64,000 bases of DNA from Lichenostomus cassidix (Eukaryota; Chordata; Aves; Passeriformes; Meliphagidae). The notes beneath the pieces were generated by a model, which did no database searches, was not told the DNA's origin, and saw only the letters and a list, made by a program, of their open reading frames with translations. Position 1 is the first letter of the stretch. Each line of letters begins with the position of its first letter. Shown here piece by piece: positions 14,201 to 35,639 of the stretch. The position numbers and the translations under genes were made by a program. The stretch lies in contig CM039193.1 of NCBI GenBank assembly GCA_008360975.2, positions 10,654,501-10,718,500 on the forward strand. The letters are read 5' to 3'.

Positions 14201-15114
14201 GCACAATTTTAGCTTTCATCAAATAATTAGTCAAAATGAGTGAAAAATAAGTAGCCACAGGAAAACACACTCTGTATGTTCATTCCCAGCAAATTTTAGG
14301 GAGAAATCACAGAAAAGAGTATCACGAAGCAAGAGCAATGAAATTTACGGTAATAGTAAAAATTTTTTTTAAAAAACCTAACATGTAAAAAATAAACAAA
14401 AATATTCATGGGGGAAAAAAATTCCTTAAAGATAGGACCGCCACTCTGCAGGGCTTGTTCCCACAACACTTGTCAATTTCCGAGCGAAGGTCGAGCAGCA
14501 GTTTCCCACTGCCGCTCCCACTAACACCTCGCTGTTTCCCCGCTCTTATCTCCCTGTTCACACAGCGCTGTTTTGCCCGAGCTCTTGGCAGTACAAACAA
14601 GGGCACAGCTGTCTCCTCTCGGATTCTGTCTCCTCTTGGATGCCCTCAGAGCCGCGCAGCGCCCTTAGCATCAAACTGCTTGCGAAGCACAAGAAGGCAA
14701 AAAAAGGCCATTAAGCAGCGAGGAGGGAAAGGGCGCTGAGAGCTGAGTTTGGAAGCGGAGCTAAAGTGTCCCCGCTCCGCAACAGCCAGGCCAGGCCCCT
14801 AGCCCTCCTTCCCACACTCACCCCATCACTTCCCAACCCCTACTCCTTCAGTCTCCCAGCTTTCCCTCCGCTCCTCCTCGCTGGCTTCCCTCACTCGCCC
14901 GTTCCAGCCTTGCAGCTCGCTCCCCTGCCCTCACGGCCCCACTGCTCCCCAGCCCCGCTCCCTGCGCCCCCACAGCCTGCCCGCCTCCATCACCCGGCCC
15001 CACCGCAGCCCCGGGCCGCCTCACCCTGATGCCCTGCAGCACCCGCACTTGCTCCCGCTCATCCAGCCCGAAGGTGACCCTCCTGCCGCCTTGGCTGCTC
15101 TCGCTGCCGCCCAT
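11238..15114 (-). CDS. CHCHD6: CHCHD6 / MIC25, MICOS complex subunit, 5' part (exons 1-4)
   Basis: MIC25 is a mitochondrial inner-membrane protein of the MICOS complex that maintains cristae junctions with MIC60 and MIC19. Coding exons on the minus strand are 15114-15025, 13535-13415, 12612-12558 and 11364-11238. All junctions are GT-AG and all phases match, giving 131 codons without a stop. Exon 1 starts [10 protein letters not shown], a glycine-2 N-myristoylation context, followed by [17 protein letters not shown] and, in exon 2, LTEDVVNRM. This is the conserved CHCHD3/CHCHD6 N-terminal signature. The VRVLQG wording and the [20 protein letters not shown] helix in exon 4 favour CHCHD6 over CHCHD3. 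Exon 4 is a charged coiled-coil segment. The C-terminal CHCH domain with its CX9C cysteines is outside the window or in unidentified exons. The start was chosen by the conserved N-terminus and its position inside the CpG island. Confidence 0.88.
11862..12440 (-). mobile_element. CR1 LINE, 5'-truncated, in CHCHD6 intron 3
   Basis: The minus strand reads as the end of a CR1 reverse transcriptase, with the family motifs [45 protein letters not shown] and [16 protein letters not shown]. It is followed by the typical short 3' UTR and a terminal ATTCTATT-type microsatellite at about 11865-11885. The upstream end at about 12440 is a truncation, as is usual for CR1. The 3' part of the frame has shifted, so the element is dead. 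It lies in the same orientation as CHCHD6, about 120 bp past the exon 3 donor. Confidence 0.9.
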
Positions 15115-15420
15115 GCCGGCCGGGGTCGCCTGTCCCCGCCGCGCCCCTCTCCCGCACCGCCGGCCAGCGGCACCTCTGCCCTCTCACCGCCTGCCAATAT
15201 ACCCGCTCTCCATTGGCCACGGCGCCCGAGCGGCCAATAGCGCGGCGCGGTGCTGGCGGCCGGGCGCGGTGCACGCTGGGGGCTGTAGTCTGTGCCGGGA
15301 GCGGCGGCTCGCACGGCGCCGGGAAAGCGCAAGGAGCTAACGCGCGTCGGAATAGCGGAGAGTGTCCGTCCTGTCCCGGTGTGCCCGCCCTCCACACCGC
15401 CCTGGGAGCGAAAGCGGCAT
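14900..15420 (-). promoter_or_regulatory. CHCHD6 CpG-island promoter with three CCAAT boxes
   Basis: G+C and CpG density rise sharply around the CHCHD6 start codon and fall away on both sides. Upstream of the start, CCAAT pentamers lie at 15194-15198 (plus strand), 15212-15216 (minus strand) and 15234-15238 (plus strand), about 20 nt apart. This is a typical NF-Y arrangement for a TATA-less promoter. No TATA box is seen. The transcription start is inferred to lie between the CCAAT cluster and 15114. Confidence 0.7.
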
Positions 15421-16470
15421 CAAAACTGCCTCTAAAATTTCCTGCTACACGCCCAACTCACGGGGTTTTCCCAAGCCGAGGAAGGATGACCTCTCGTCAG
15501 TTACAGCAGCTGCGCTGGGGGCAGAATTCACCTGTGCTCCTTGCAGCCGCTCTGCTCCGGCTCGACCTGCCACGGGTGGGTCCTGCCTAGGTCAGACCAC
15601 GGCCTGTCATCAGGCATGGCTGATCCTCAGCCTAAACCTAAGGAATGAGATAATGCTACACCGAGGCAGCTGGACCAAGTAATAACAGCTTTGCAGAATC
15701 TTTTCAAACAAGCTTTCTGCATTCCCAGAAACAGGGGCCAGTTGGTATCAAGGAGTTACTTATCTACTCAACACACTACCCCTCAGTAGTGCATGGGAGC
15801 AGCTTTAACTGTTTAACGCTTATTTCTCACTGTGGCTAATGTAGCAACCAGAGCTTTGCCTCCGAGTGGGACTCAGGACAGCATTAAGGGAAAATCTGGG
15901 ACTCTCCACCCCTCCAACACCCCCAGACATCCAGGCCTCTTCTAGAGCACATTCCTGGAAACAGGGAATATTTTTGTTAACAGTGCAGTACGTTTTATGC
16001 TGGAGGCTTGGTCCATTGCTTGAGCTCTCAAGCCAAGGGCATTGGCATCGTGCACCATCAGCTGTTTGCACCCCAGAAACACTGCACAGAGCCTGGCAGG
16101 AGCACAGCTGTGGCTGAAGCTCCCTTCCCAGAACACCCTCACCTGCCTCCTCATTTCTCATCTGCCACCTGCTCACTCCATTTGATGGCACTTGGTTTAT
16201 GTACTGAAAGTGTCCATGAACAGCTATTCCTTATTCACCTGTTCTCTCTCAGCGTTTCACAGACCTGCACCATTGCTCTTCCAGGCTGGCAAGTTCTCAA
16301 CCATGTAATTACTCCTCCAGGAGTGTTTCTGTAACTGTGATTATTCCTGTCATCCTTCTCTAGGCCCTTTCCAGGTGTAACTCCAGTCAGGTGGTAGACA
16401 TCACCTGCAAAGATCCAGGAGGAAGAGCAGGCAAAGGCAAACAAAATTACATCATACCTGCACCTGTGCC
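15421..16470. other. Intergenic spacer between the TPRA1 3' end and the CHCHD6 promoter
   Basis: The two genes are arranged head to tail on the minus strand and are separated by about 1 kb. Several overlapping open frames occur on both strands, but none has a recognisable domain or splice structure. I see no repeat family and no RNA gene. Confidence 0.5.
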
Positions 16471-16481
16471 TCCCTGCAATC

Positions 16482-16576
16482 TTTATTTTTAAATTTTCAA
16501 GTTATTTTTTCTCCCCAGTATATCTAATTCAAGAAATAAAGTAGGACCATTTATGCCAAACTTAATTTTATTTATT
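16482..16576 (-). terminator. Probable TPRA1 polyadenylation signals
   Basis: On the minus strand two overlapping AATAAA hexamers lie at 16567-16576, and a third lies at 16482-16487, within a T-rich plus-strand context. They are the first strong tandem signals after the TPRA1 stop codon and lie before the CHCHD6 promoter. They therefore probably define the TPRA1 mRNA end. Which hexamer is used cannot be decided from sequence. Confidence 0.55.
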
Positions 16577-19216
16577 TTACAAACAAAAATATACATTTAT
16601 TCTATATTTTCTCTCTTTTTACCACCCTCCCACACATAACACACTTCAGCTCAAAAACCACTTTAAAGATGGTCCAAAGCATTATATATATACATAAATA
16701 CACAACAGGAGGAAGGTCAGTCTATGACCTAGTGCAGAAGCTCCTCAGCAGCAGAACATGGGACACTCCAGAAATACTGGAGTCCTGCCAGCAAAGGTCA
16801 GGATGGATGTGTCAACAAGCTGCACAGGTGATCCTTCAGCACTGAATTCAGATGGTAAAAAGGCAAATTAATAACAGGCTCTTCACATCACCAAGGAGGG
16901 CAGGTAATTCCTTTCAGTTAGGGTGTTGACAGTCAGCAATACTCCTTGGGATGGAAAAGCAGTTGCTCCTTTAGTTCTCAACTGCTTTGAAATCTTCATC
17001 TCTTTTGATCTGTCCAAGGCCCAGGGAAGCTTTGCAGGTTCCCCCACCCTTTCTAACCAACAGCAGCTCAGGATCAGTGTTGTAAGCAGCATTAGGAGCA
17101 GCAGCACAGCAATTCAGGCACCACATCATCCATCCCTTTTACAGCAAGCAGTCCAGCGTGGCTCAGGCCGACTGACTGCAGTGACAGAGGAGCATGGAAC
17201 ACTTTTCTCTAACGTGGCAAGGGCTGACTTGGCCAGCTGCTTGTCCAGCCCTTGCAGTCATTGCATGAAGTGGAAATGTGAAAGGCTGTGACCTACAAGA
17301 AACTACTCAGCTCTCACACACAGAAAGATGGAAGCCTTTTTTCTCCAAAAATAAATTTAAAAAAAGGAGGGGGTAGGGGCACTGTTTGTTTTCAAGGTGC
17401 CAGTGCTAGTTAGAGGCCTTGGGGGCAAAGTCCCCAGGCAGACAGAGAAGCTGCATTGCTCAATGACAAAAAAGGATAATCAAAGGCCTGCATAGTTTTG
17501 GCAACCAATATGAACTTCATGTTCTTACCCATGTTTTATTTCCCTGTGGTGGGAACACCCAGTAGCAAATGCTTTCCTCTACCTGCTAATGATCCAAACT
17601 AACACCTCCACAGAGCACCCTGCATGACAATTTCCCAGAAACTCTCACCTCAGTATTCTTCAGGAACAGCAGTTAGTTGGGGCAAGAGATCCACACAGCC
17701 CCCAAACATTGTAAATTCCCTCTTCTCTGCCATCCCTAAGGGAAAATTGCTTATAGCAGATTTCCACCAACCTGGAGGACTCAGGTAGGAAAGCACCTCC
17801 AAAGCTAGAGGAATACATATCTTTATCCTTGGAAAGCACAGGATATCCCAGAAACCAGACTGATGCAGCCTTTATATGAACAGTCCCTGGATTGGAACAC
17901 CATGTCTTGAAATTGCATGCCAGACAGCTCAGTCAACAGTAGTCCCTTTTCCAGCATGGAAGAGGTTAATAAGAAGTTACGGAAAGCTTTCAAAAGGACC
18001 ACTCTCTTCATGCACATAAGTATTTTCAACATATTGGCCACAAAACTTACTCAGACCAGGAACAGTCTAGGGATCTGAACTGCAGCATAAGAGAAGTATC
18101 ATGCCAGAGATACACATCCATCTCCTACTTCCCTCACACTGAAGCACACCAGCCAGCTTGATTCTAGCACATCTAAGGTGTTCAAGCTTCCAGTCACAAA
18201 ATTCTCACAGCTTGGACTCATCATAGGCTTCTGCTCTGCCTCAAGCACCTGAATGTCCCTGGAGCCTTCATTTGCAGAGTCATTGTCCTTCTTCACAGCA
18301 CTCTCCGAGCCCCTGCCAAAGCCATGAAGCATGGTGCAGATGGAAAATGCACCTACCTCACAGGTTTTACTCAGCCCTGATTCAGTGCTGTTACTTTAGA
18401 TTTTCCTGTGAGCTCAAATGCACAGCACTACAGCCTCCACAGACTGGTTCACAGCTCCTTCAGTTCCGCTAGACAGCAGCACTGTCTGTCCTTCTGTCCC
18501 CCTACTGTTCAGTCACTTCACATCCATGCTGTGAGCTACCAGCCTTCCCCAAAGATTCCCTGGGCTCAGAGAAGAGTTCATTCCTCTTCATAACATTTCC
18601 CCATACACTCAGAACACTCCTTTTAACCACTAGCAACTCCAATTCACAATTTTCATCAGTGTTAGCTGAAACCAGGGGTGAGCCCCAGTGACCAATTTCC
18701 CTCTTCAGACACTATCACCACCTGTGCTGTTGCATTAGAGCAAGATGCAGGCAGCCATGCTGCTTGAAAGAGCCCAGGAAGACCATCTTTGGTTTCAACC
18801 ACCACTATCTTTCTATATATGTACAATACAGCAGACAAATCAGCACCCTCATCCCTAAACACTATTCCCCCAAGTGGCAGACAGGTGCTTTCAGTCACTG
18901 AAAAGGAAGAGGTGTCAGCCAGGACTATCTTCTGGGTCATATTCACATTTGGAACGTGGAGAATCAGGAAAGTTCAGTGTTTAAAGGTTTATGAACAAAA
19001 CTGCTCTACATTGTTCTCAGGTGGAAACAAAGTGTTCTTTCCAAAAGGGCTTGTATTGCCAACTTAGTTCCACAATAGGTTTTGGAAATCCTAAGGACAA
19101 GAGGAAAGCCATGGCAGGTAGCCAAGGACAGATTTCCAGTGGACATCCTACCAGCTGTGGTATCAGGGAGATTGGAAGGAAAGGAATGAGGCATCATGTG
19201 ATTCAGGTGCCCTGCC
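16550..19216 (-). other. Inferred long 3' UTR of TPRA1
   Basis: The stretch between the TPRA1 stop codon (19217-19219) and the AATAAA cluster near 16570 is about 2.6 kb. It carries no convincing exon on either strand. I infer that it is a 3' UTR contiguous with the last coding exon. An earlier weak signal could shorten it. Confidence 0.45.
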
Positions 19217-28633
<9,417 letters not shown>

Positions 28634-31600
28634 CCTGTCTTCCTTCTGGTCCAGGTCAGACAGTGTAAGCAGAGAAAAAAAGCAATATTAAATCAGTTGT
28701 GAGTCAGAGTTAAAACAACAGATCCCTGATATTAGGTCCCTGCACAACTGCTTCCTGCATGGTACAGCCAATTATCACCATGTCAAAGGCTGTATTACAC
28801 AACAAAATGCCACCTGCCCTAAGTCTGCACACAGCCATTAGGGTGGACTAGTATAAACCAACTATTTTATATGAGAGTAACAAGCACCTTCAAATGGTGC
28901 TATGTGGGATTAAATTTTGTGATTCTTTGAGCTTTGGCAGATTCCTAGAAGAAATCAGGACTCAACAGCAATATACAGCATCATCAGATGCAGACAAAAA
29001 CCCTACTTATCCAGGACACTCATCATTCTAGGTCCCCAGATCATGAAGTGACAGTCAATGATTTGATTTCAACTACTGCAAAGAAAAGATGAAGGCCTCT
29101 ACTGAAAACCTGTTGCTGTTACCAACCCTGAAGTCCAAGACCGGGAAGAGCCTCACATACACCCACCTAAAGGGACTGTACAGTCTTTACCTTTCAAATT
29201 TAACACTGGCAAAAAACAAGATTCAGCATTCTTTTTCTAACCCTCTGCAAGACAACAGAACTAATCTGGTTTTGAGCAAATCTCTTCTCACCCTAAAGCA
29301 GAACCCTCACTGTTAAAGCATTACTGTAGCTACAAGCTGAATACAAACACAGGGTCCAATCACCCCTCTTGACAACCCCCAAAGAAGAGATCGCAGACAA
29401 CCGACAGATGCAAAAAAGATAAATTTCTGTCAGCCAACATCTTAAAGATGCACATTGCCAGGGACAGCTCTTGAGCAGTCTGTGTGTTATAGCTAATCCG
29501 GGATTTATCTCCAAAAAAATTTCTCCCTGTTTGACTTCAGCCCTGACTTGCATGGTGAAAACTGACAGCCCCCATGACAGGGCTCAGAAGGTATTTTCCC
29601 TTAGAGGTTCTGGGTGACTCACAAGCTGGAAAGAATCAGCACAGCCCTGTGTCATCTGCTGAGCTTTCAGAGTTCAGTAGCACCTTCTCCACAAATTGCT
29701 TGAGACTGTCAGTCACAGATTCTTCTTTCTCTTCAGAGGCTGAGACTTCCCAAGTTCTCTAAGGGGCAGGGGAATCATCCCACCCTCACTCAGCCAACAA
29801 ACCCTCCCTTTGATTCATCCTTGCTGACAGATACTCCCTGAGCTGGGATTTTCTTTCGTGACTGCCGTATGCTGTGCTGCATGAGAGACATCACAGTAAA
29901 TAAACACACAGACCTGGAAGGAGCAGCTTCGTGCCAAGGCGGCAAAACCTTGGCCAAAAAATTCTACTTCTAACTACGGGTTCCAGCAACCAAGCTTCAC
30001 ATTCCAGACTTTTCTGCAGAAGTATCCTCTCTTCCTTTCAGCTTCTCAGTTCTCTGAATTGACATTGTTGAGAAGGATTTTCTCTTAGCAATTTTGCTCC
30101 ATTCTCTTCCTCTGTAACACCAGTTACATCTCAGTAGCAGCAAGGGCAAGCACGGTCACATCTGCCAACACGGAAAAATTTCTACACGATTTTTTAAAAA
30201 GCTGGGGAAAAGTAGAGAAAAACCTCACAGACCACAGGCAGAGTAATATTGTCAACTGTGAACCATCACAACCTCCTAGTAGCTCTTCTGGGACAAAGAA
30301 TTCCATCTGCTTGTCACACTGAAAAGAGCTCAAGCATAAAGCTGTGAGAGATTTACATTAGAAAAACAACTTCTTATGAAAAGAGCAAACAGGCTCCATT
30401 ATTTTTCTCTAGAAGCCAGCACTATCACGCAACAGCAGCCGCTGATAAGGAGAGGAGTTGGCCACACATAACAGAACTCCAGTCACAAGGTTTCAAAGGG
30501 CAAAGCAGAATCAAGCTCACCTCTCAGCCAGGCTGCTCGCTACAGCCTGATACTTGTATTCTTCCTCCCTAGATAAAATGTACCCAAAGCAGAACACCAG
30601 AACATGCATCCTGGTAAGAGAGGGCAGCCAAGGCCATCAGACAGACAGCAAGGTGGTCATGCTTTTCTAATAGCTACGGCCTACAGCAAGGATGTAGAGA
30701 ACCGGCCCATTCCTGTCCAAATGAACAGCAAAAATCCTGCAGCAACAGGACCAGGAATTGATAGAAAGGATCCAACTAGGGACTGTCACCCCCAGCAACA
30801 CTGCTCCTTACAGTACACTGTCCTTGCCCCGTCTAGTGCTAAATAAATCCAGTCAGCTGAACATATCCAAGAGCTCACTCACCACACCCTGCCTGCACGG
30901 GACTGCCCGCTTCAGCCAGCCCAGCCCACGCAATGGGGACAAAATCACCCCAGAGCCGCATTAAAAGAAACCAGTGCTGCAGTCATGGTCTCCCCTTTCC
31001 ATCCAGCATGTAGCTCTATACACCAGAAAACAAAATATTTTTCTGCTCTCCAGAGGAAGTCAGACTGACTTGGTCGAGGCCAATTCCTCAGTCCAGGCCC
31101 TGGACAAGCTGCATTTGGAGCAAGAACAGGCACATGACTCCTGGGCTGCACTGACAGCACCGGGAAAGGCTCTGCTGTACCTTCAGGGAAATGTTGTCTC
31201 ACCAATGGATATTGTTCCTTGAATCATGGCACCGTAACAATATCAAAGCTCACTGAAATTGAGAGCTTACATCGCTGGCAATTCTCTGTATTCTCAAAGC
31301 CCACCTATAGAAAGGTGAATTACACACTGCCAGAATTTCAACTCTAATAAAAAAAATGGAAACTTTTCTTCCTTCCTGCAAACATTATCAGAAAGTCTCT
31401 TAATTACAGGTCATGGTGAGGTTAAGATTGCTCCCTACAGTATTCTGTTTGTGCAATAAAAACTGCACTGACCAGATCCCTGCTTAAATACAACTGTTAC
31501 TTCAATAACTTAAATGCTTAAAAAAACCCGAATACACTAAAAGTAACAAAAGACACTAAAAATAAAAATACACTAAAAAAATATATACTAAAAGTAAAAA

Positions 31601-31979
31601 TAAGAGCGTCTTTTTTTTTCTCTTCCATTTTAAGAACGCTCATCAACCCCCACTTTTTGTCACAACAGTTGCATTTTTCGTTTCATTCTTAGAATTTCAT
31701 GAATTTTCCCTCAGTGATGAAGGCGCTGCCCTGCAATTCGATTCTCACATGTCGTTCCGAACTTAGCTTAAAAATAAAATAACTACAATGTGGAAAAAAA
31801 AAAAAAAAAGCGGTGAAAAATACCGAAAGCAGAAGTACCAACAAAAAGCCAAAAGGCTCAGACACAGAGAGCCCTGGCCCAGAGGCGTATTTCAGCAACG
31901 CATATCCCGAGGTTTCTCCTGTTTTGGTTTTGATTCCTCTGGAAGGCGGGCGCACAACACGCAACACAAGTAGCAGTGC
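28634..31979 (-). other. Inferred TPRA1 first intron and 5' UTR region
   Basis: This lies between the first coding exon and the CpG island at about 32 kb, so it should contain the first intron and possibly part of a non-coding exon. A possible acceptor lies just upstream of the start codon, after a T-rich run near 28670-28680, but it is weak. The left part is low-complexity free. The right end has an A-rich degenerate repeat (31531-31602) and a 16-nt poly-A run at 31794-31809. No gene is seen. Confidence 0.5.
31531..31602. repeat. A-rich degenerate tandem repeat (ACTAAAA-like)
   Basis: Variants of ACACTAAAA, ACTAAAAGTAA and AAAAATA recur over about 70 nt, forming an imperfect A+T-rich tandem array upstream of the TPRA1 first coding exon. 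It looks like simple-sequence expansion, without features of a transposon. Confidence 0.6.
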
Positions 31980-32560
31980 GTGGTCACCTCGTTCCGAGGC
32001 GCTGAGGACGCACCGCCTGTTTCACAGGCTGCCGAAGCGGCAGAGCTGGAGACCCGCTGCAGTTCCATCGCACCCTCCGCCGGGCAGAGCTGTCCCCGCG
32101 GCTCCTGCCGTGAGGCGCCCGGGCTGCACCAGGAGGCCCTGGGAGGCCCGCGCTCCCCGCGCTCCCCGGCCCCGCCGCCCCGCTCTGAGGCGCCCCAGCG
32201 TCCCTCCGGCCCCGTCACCCCTCCCGCCGGCCCCGCTCCGCCCGTACCCGCCGGGCCCCGCTCGTACCCGCCGCCGCTCAGTCCCGGGGCCCCGGCCCCG
32301 CCATCCAGCCCCGGCCCTACCGCTCCCCTCGGCCGGGGAGCGTGGCACAAGAGCGGCCCGAGCGCAGCGCCGCGCAGCCCTGCGGAGACACAGCAGCCAC
32401 AGCCGGGGCTTGTCGGCCGAGCCCGGCGGCGCTATTGAGAGACGGTCCCCGAGAGGGCGCCGGCTGGACCAATCAGAGAGCGGGCGCTGTCAGAGGGGCC
32501 AAAAGAAATAGCGTAGAGAGCCAATAGGAAGGGCCGGGAGGCGGGACTAAAGGGGAGGGC
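31980..32560 (-). promoter_or_regulatory. CpG-island promoter, probably of TPRA1
   Basis: A C+G-rich, CpG-dense block lies about 3.4 kb upstream of the first TPRA1 coding exon and about 3.2 kb from the MCM2 start. CCAAT pentamers occur on the plus strand at 32469-32473 and 32521-32525. There is no TATA box. The position fits the TPRA1 promoter and first non-coding exon. Because the CCAAT boxes face the other way, a bidirectional start is possible. Open frames across it are a product of high G+C. Confidence 0.6.
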
Positions 32561-32641
32561 TCGCCTTGCCTTAAAGGAGCCTCGTCCCTGACCCACCTGG
32601 GGTCCTCAGGGCGGCGTGGGGCGGCCGGTGGGGATGGCCAG

Positions 32642-32700
32642 GGAGGTGACCTCGGAGGTGACCTCGGGGGCGACCTCGGGGGCGACCTCGGGGGCGTGGG
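32642..32700. repeat. 12-bp minisatellite at the edge of the CpG island
   Basis: Four full 12-nt units plus a partial one run in tandem. Two units read GGAGGTGACCTC and two read GGGGGCGACCTC, starting at 32642, 32654, 32666 and 32678, with a diverging fifth at 32690. The first two units contain the self-complementary AGGTGACCT. Confidence 0.85.
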
Positions 32701-34479
32701 GTCCGCCTGTGCCGGGCAGGCTCTGTCCTTTACAGCCCGATCCCGCCCCCCAGACCAGCCCGCACAGCCCAACATGCCACCCAACCGTGAGAGCTCTGCA
32801 ACCCAGCGTCACACACCTCCGAGGGGAAACAGGATACACCTGCGCAGGAATTCTGTACAGCCTGGGCATCCGAGGCAGGGCAGTTAATAATTGAGGGAGA
32901 GTCGATAATAAGTCCCTGCAGGGGAGAATGATTAACAACCAGGGAGTTTGGCTTTTAAGGAGAATTTAAAGCTGACTGAGGAAACTCAGCCTAACTTGGC
33001 CAACAGCTGCTAAGGGGAAACACCGTCAATAATGAGCAGGATTTGGCGGTGCAAATACCAGGCAAACCAAAGGGACGCTTAGTATAGTAAACAAGGAAGT
33101 AACTGTGACAAATGAGCCAAGATTTATATAGGAAATTAAAGGAAATAACCTGCTAAGCACAGCACATTATTCTCAGCAGTAAGAGCTGACTGACAGGGAA
33201 GCGTCAAGGAGAGCGTTTGTTATCTGAGTCATTTCAAGGACTGGAGGATACATTCTAGCATGGTTTTCTACCTGTGGTTCACCTGTGGCTGCAGGCATTG
33301 CTTCTGTAGGAATGCAGGGCTTTTGCTAAGCTGAAGTTTGCTCTACAGAGCCTACACCTCTTTAGAAGATCCCTACGTTGGTCAAGGTTGCATATTCTTC
33401 TCTACCAAGCACCACACACAGAGGGTTCCAGGCCCTCCTCACATGTAGCTCTTGCTCATCTTGAATCTGCTTGATCCTCTTCTCAGGTCAAATTTTCCAG
33501 CTACACCTCAGCAAGCCTCATGAAGGGATTGTAGCTGGAGATTTGCCTGCCTCAGCCCTATTCCTCTGATTTTGCACAGGGTTGAAACATGTTTTCATGC
33601 TGGTGTCATGCCTTTGGAATGACATCTGGAGAAGCCAGTCCTTAGCTTGTCTCATCTCATACTGCTGTTCAGGTTAATGATATGTTGCAATATTTTGACA
33701 TGTTCTATTTATGGATCCAAGCTCAAAGGCTTGGCTGACACCAAGATCTCTGAGTTACAGAAGGGACACTTCTGCTTAAAGAGAGGTGGAGTGTTTCTGC
33801 CTAAAAAGTGCCTTGGTAACAGACAAGTAAAATCCATGTCTTCTCACTTGTAGCCTCAGGCACTAACTAGTTGAATGTGTTACCTCCCACATAACTGTGT
33901 TAGGAGGAGACATTTTGCTTTCCAATGCACCTGCTCTTCCAATCTGATTCAGTTTGAGGCTGGAGCCCAGTATTTGGGACACCAGATCCAAAAGCTGTTT
34001 CATGGTCAGGAGTCTGCTGGGTGTCACTGCAAGGACCATGACACTTCACCTCCTGCCTTACTCACTACTTATATGAAACAGGAGGTGGGGATCCACACTT
34101 ATGGTTCATTTGTATTAACCAGCCTTGCCTGTCAGCCCCAGCATGGCGTGTGCAAACATAACTCTCCCACCTCCAAGGACTGCTCCGTGGACTTACCTGC
34201 ACACATCCTTCTACTTCAGCTGAGCACTGCTGCTCTCTGCATCATCTCCTCTGACCATCTCCTGCCATGTAAAGGTGGCAGGCCTCACTCCCTTTGTCCT
34301 TGCTGTGTCACTTGGTGTGACACAGCAGCACCGATGTCTGGATGTCTGTCCATCCAGCTGTCCAGTGCCTGGAGAGACAGTGGCACCCTGTGGTGACACC
34401 GGTTCATCACAGTGTGTCTTCTGGGCCTTGTCAGCACCAACTTAGCCATGTCCTGGGCTGCCTTCCCTTAAGCCATATG
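32701..34479. other. Intergenic spacer between TPRA1 and MCM2, left part
   Basis: There is no exon, RNA gene or recognisable repeat. Open frames on both strands lack family resemblance and coding-like phase. The sequence passes from the CpG island edge to ordinary unique DNA. Confidence 0.5.
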
Positions 34480-34715
34480 ATCTTTTAGGTCAGAAAAGAC
34501 CGGACATTAGGAAAGAATTCTTCATTGGAGGGGTGCTCAAGCAGTGGACAGGCTTCCCAAGGACGTGGTGGAATCACCATCCCCAGAAGTGTTCAAAAAT
34601 GACACAGATGTGGTGGTTAGAGAAATGATTTAGTGGTGGATTTGGTAGGGCTGGGTTATAATGGTTGGACCTTGGGGACCTTTCCCAACCTTCATGGTTC
34701 TGTGATTCTGTGACC
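34480..34715 (+). mobile_element. CR1 LINE 3'-end fragment
   Basis: The plus strand matches the end of CR1. A degraded stretch corresponds to the reverse-transcriptase C-terminus (cattggaggggtgctcaagc, then ggaatcaccatcc...). It is followed by the 3' UTR motif gttggaccttgg...ttcccaacctt and the terminal microsatellite gttctgtgattctgtg at about 34697-34712. Only about 235 nt remain and no frame is intact. The element lies about 1 kb upstream of the MCM2 promoter. Confidence 0.8.
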
Positions 34716-35639
34716 ACATCCAGACCATGGTGGTCTCCAGGACCCTACAAGTCAGGGCATCTTGGGGAGGTCCCTGTGTCTGTTTCATTCTGAGCACCAG
34801 CCAGCTCCCCGTCATGTGTCACAGAGAAGAGGCTGAACCACTCTCCTATTTATATGATGATGCTCCTGCTTTGCTATATTAGTACCAGCCTGAATCATCC
34901 AGCTGGGCTCCTGGAAGAGCCATTTCAGATTGTCAGCTGCCTCTTCAGTCACTTTTGCTTCTGGTGTCTCCTGTTTCACGGTCACTGTCCCATGCTCGAG
35001 AGCAGCCAAGAGCAGAAATAGCCTGATACTAAATAGTGGTCAGAAACCCTTCAGAGAATGCAGGTCTCCAAAATCCAAACCACCTGCTGTTATGCAAGAC
35101 CCAGTGGCCTGGGAGGGAGCATTCCACCTCCTTGCCAAACATCAGCTCATTGCTTGTTTTGTCTCTCTGAATTCCTCTTCCCGTCTCTATGGGACAGACG
35201 CTTTACTTCAGTTCCTCTCCCAAATGGCATTTGCTCGCTGCACTGAACAGCTGGAGAGACAGATGTACCTCCAGAACAGTTCTGATCAGCTCCTTGTTAC
35301 TTTTAGAACATAGCGGCTCACAGTAAAAAAAAACCAAAACAACCAAACCCCCATAGAATGTCAGAAACTCCTTCCCACGTCTTGTAGTTTTAGCGAGAAT
35401 CAGAACAAAGGTGATTCAACTGAGTCAGGGGCAAACCCGGTCAAGCCAGGCTTGATTTTAGCTGCCTGCCAAAGAGGCAGGCATGAACACGGCAATTCAC
35501 AGTGCGATCTCTTCCGTGACTCGGGTCACCGGCAGGAGGACACCCCTTGAGCCCACAGGGAAATGCCCAAATGTTTGCCAAAGTCTGCCACTGCCGCCCA
35601 CCAGGCTCCCGAGCCCTTTGGCCGGGGGTGGCCCTGGCT
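34716..35639. other. Upstream flank of MCM2
   Basis: There is no gene. The stretch contains a small perfect hairpin with 8-bp arms at 35463-35470 and 35476-35483 around a 5-nt loop, and an A-rich run near 35326-35345. Sequence becomes C-rich near 35640 as the promoter begins. Confidence 0.5.

Noticed and set aside
31813..32511. A 232-codon open frame on the plus strand over the TPRA1 CpG island
   Set aside because: It has the same compositional cause. It begins in a poly-A-rich tract, has Pro/Arg-rich content and shows no family resemblance.
35463..35483. 8-bp hairpin upstream of MCM2 as a transcription terminator or protein site
   Set aside because: It is too short to be meaningful in eukaryotic DNA and has no matching factor consensus that I can defend.
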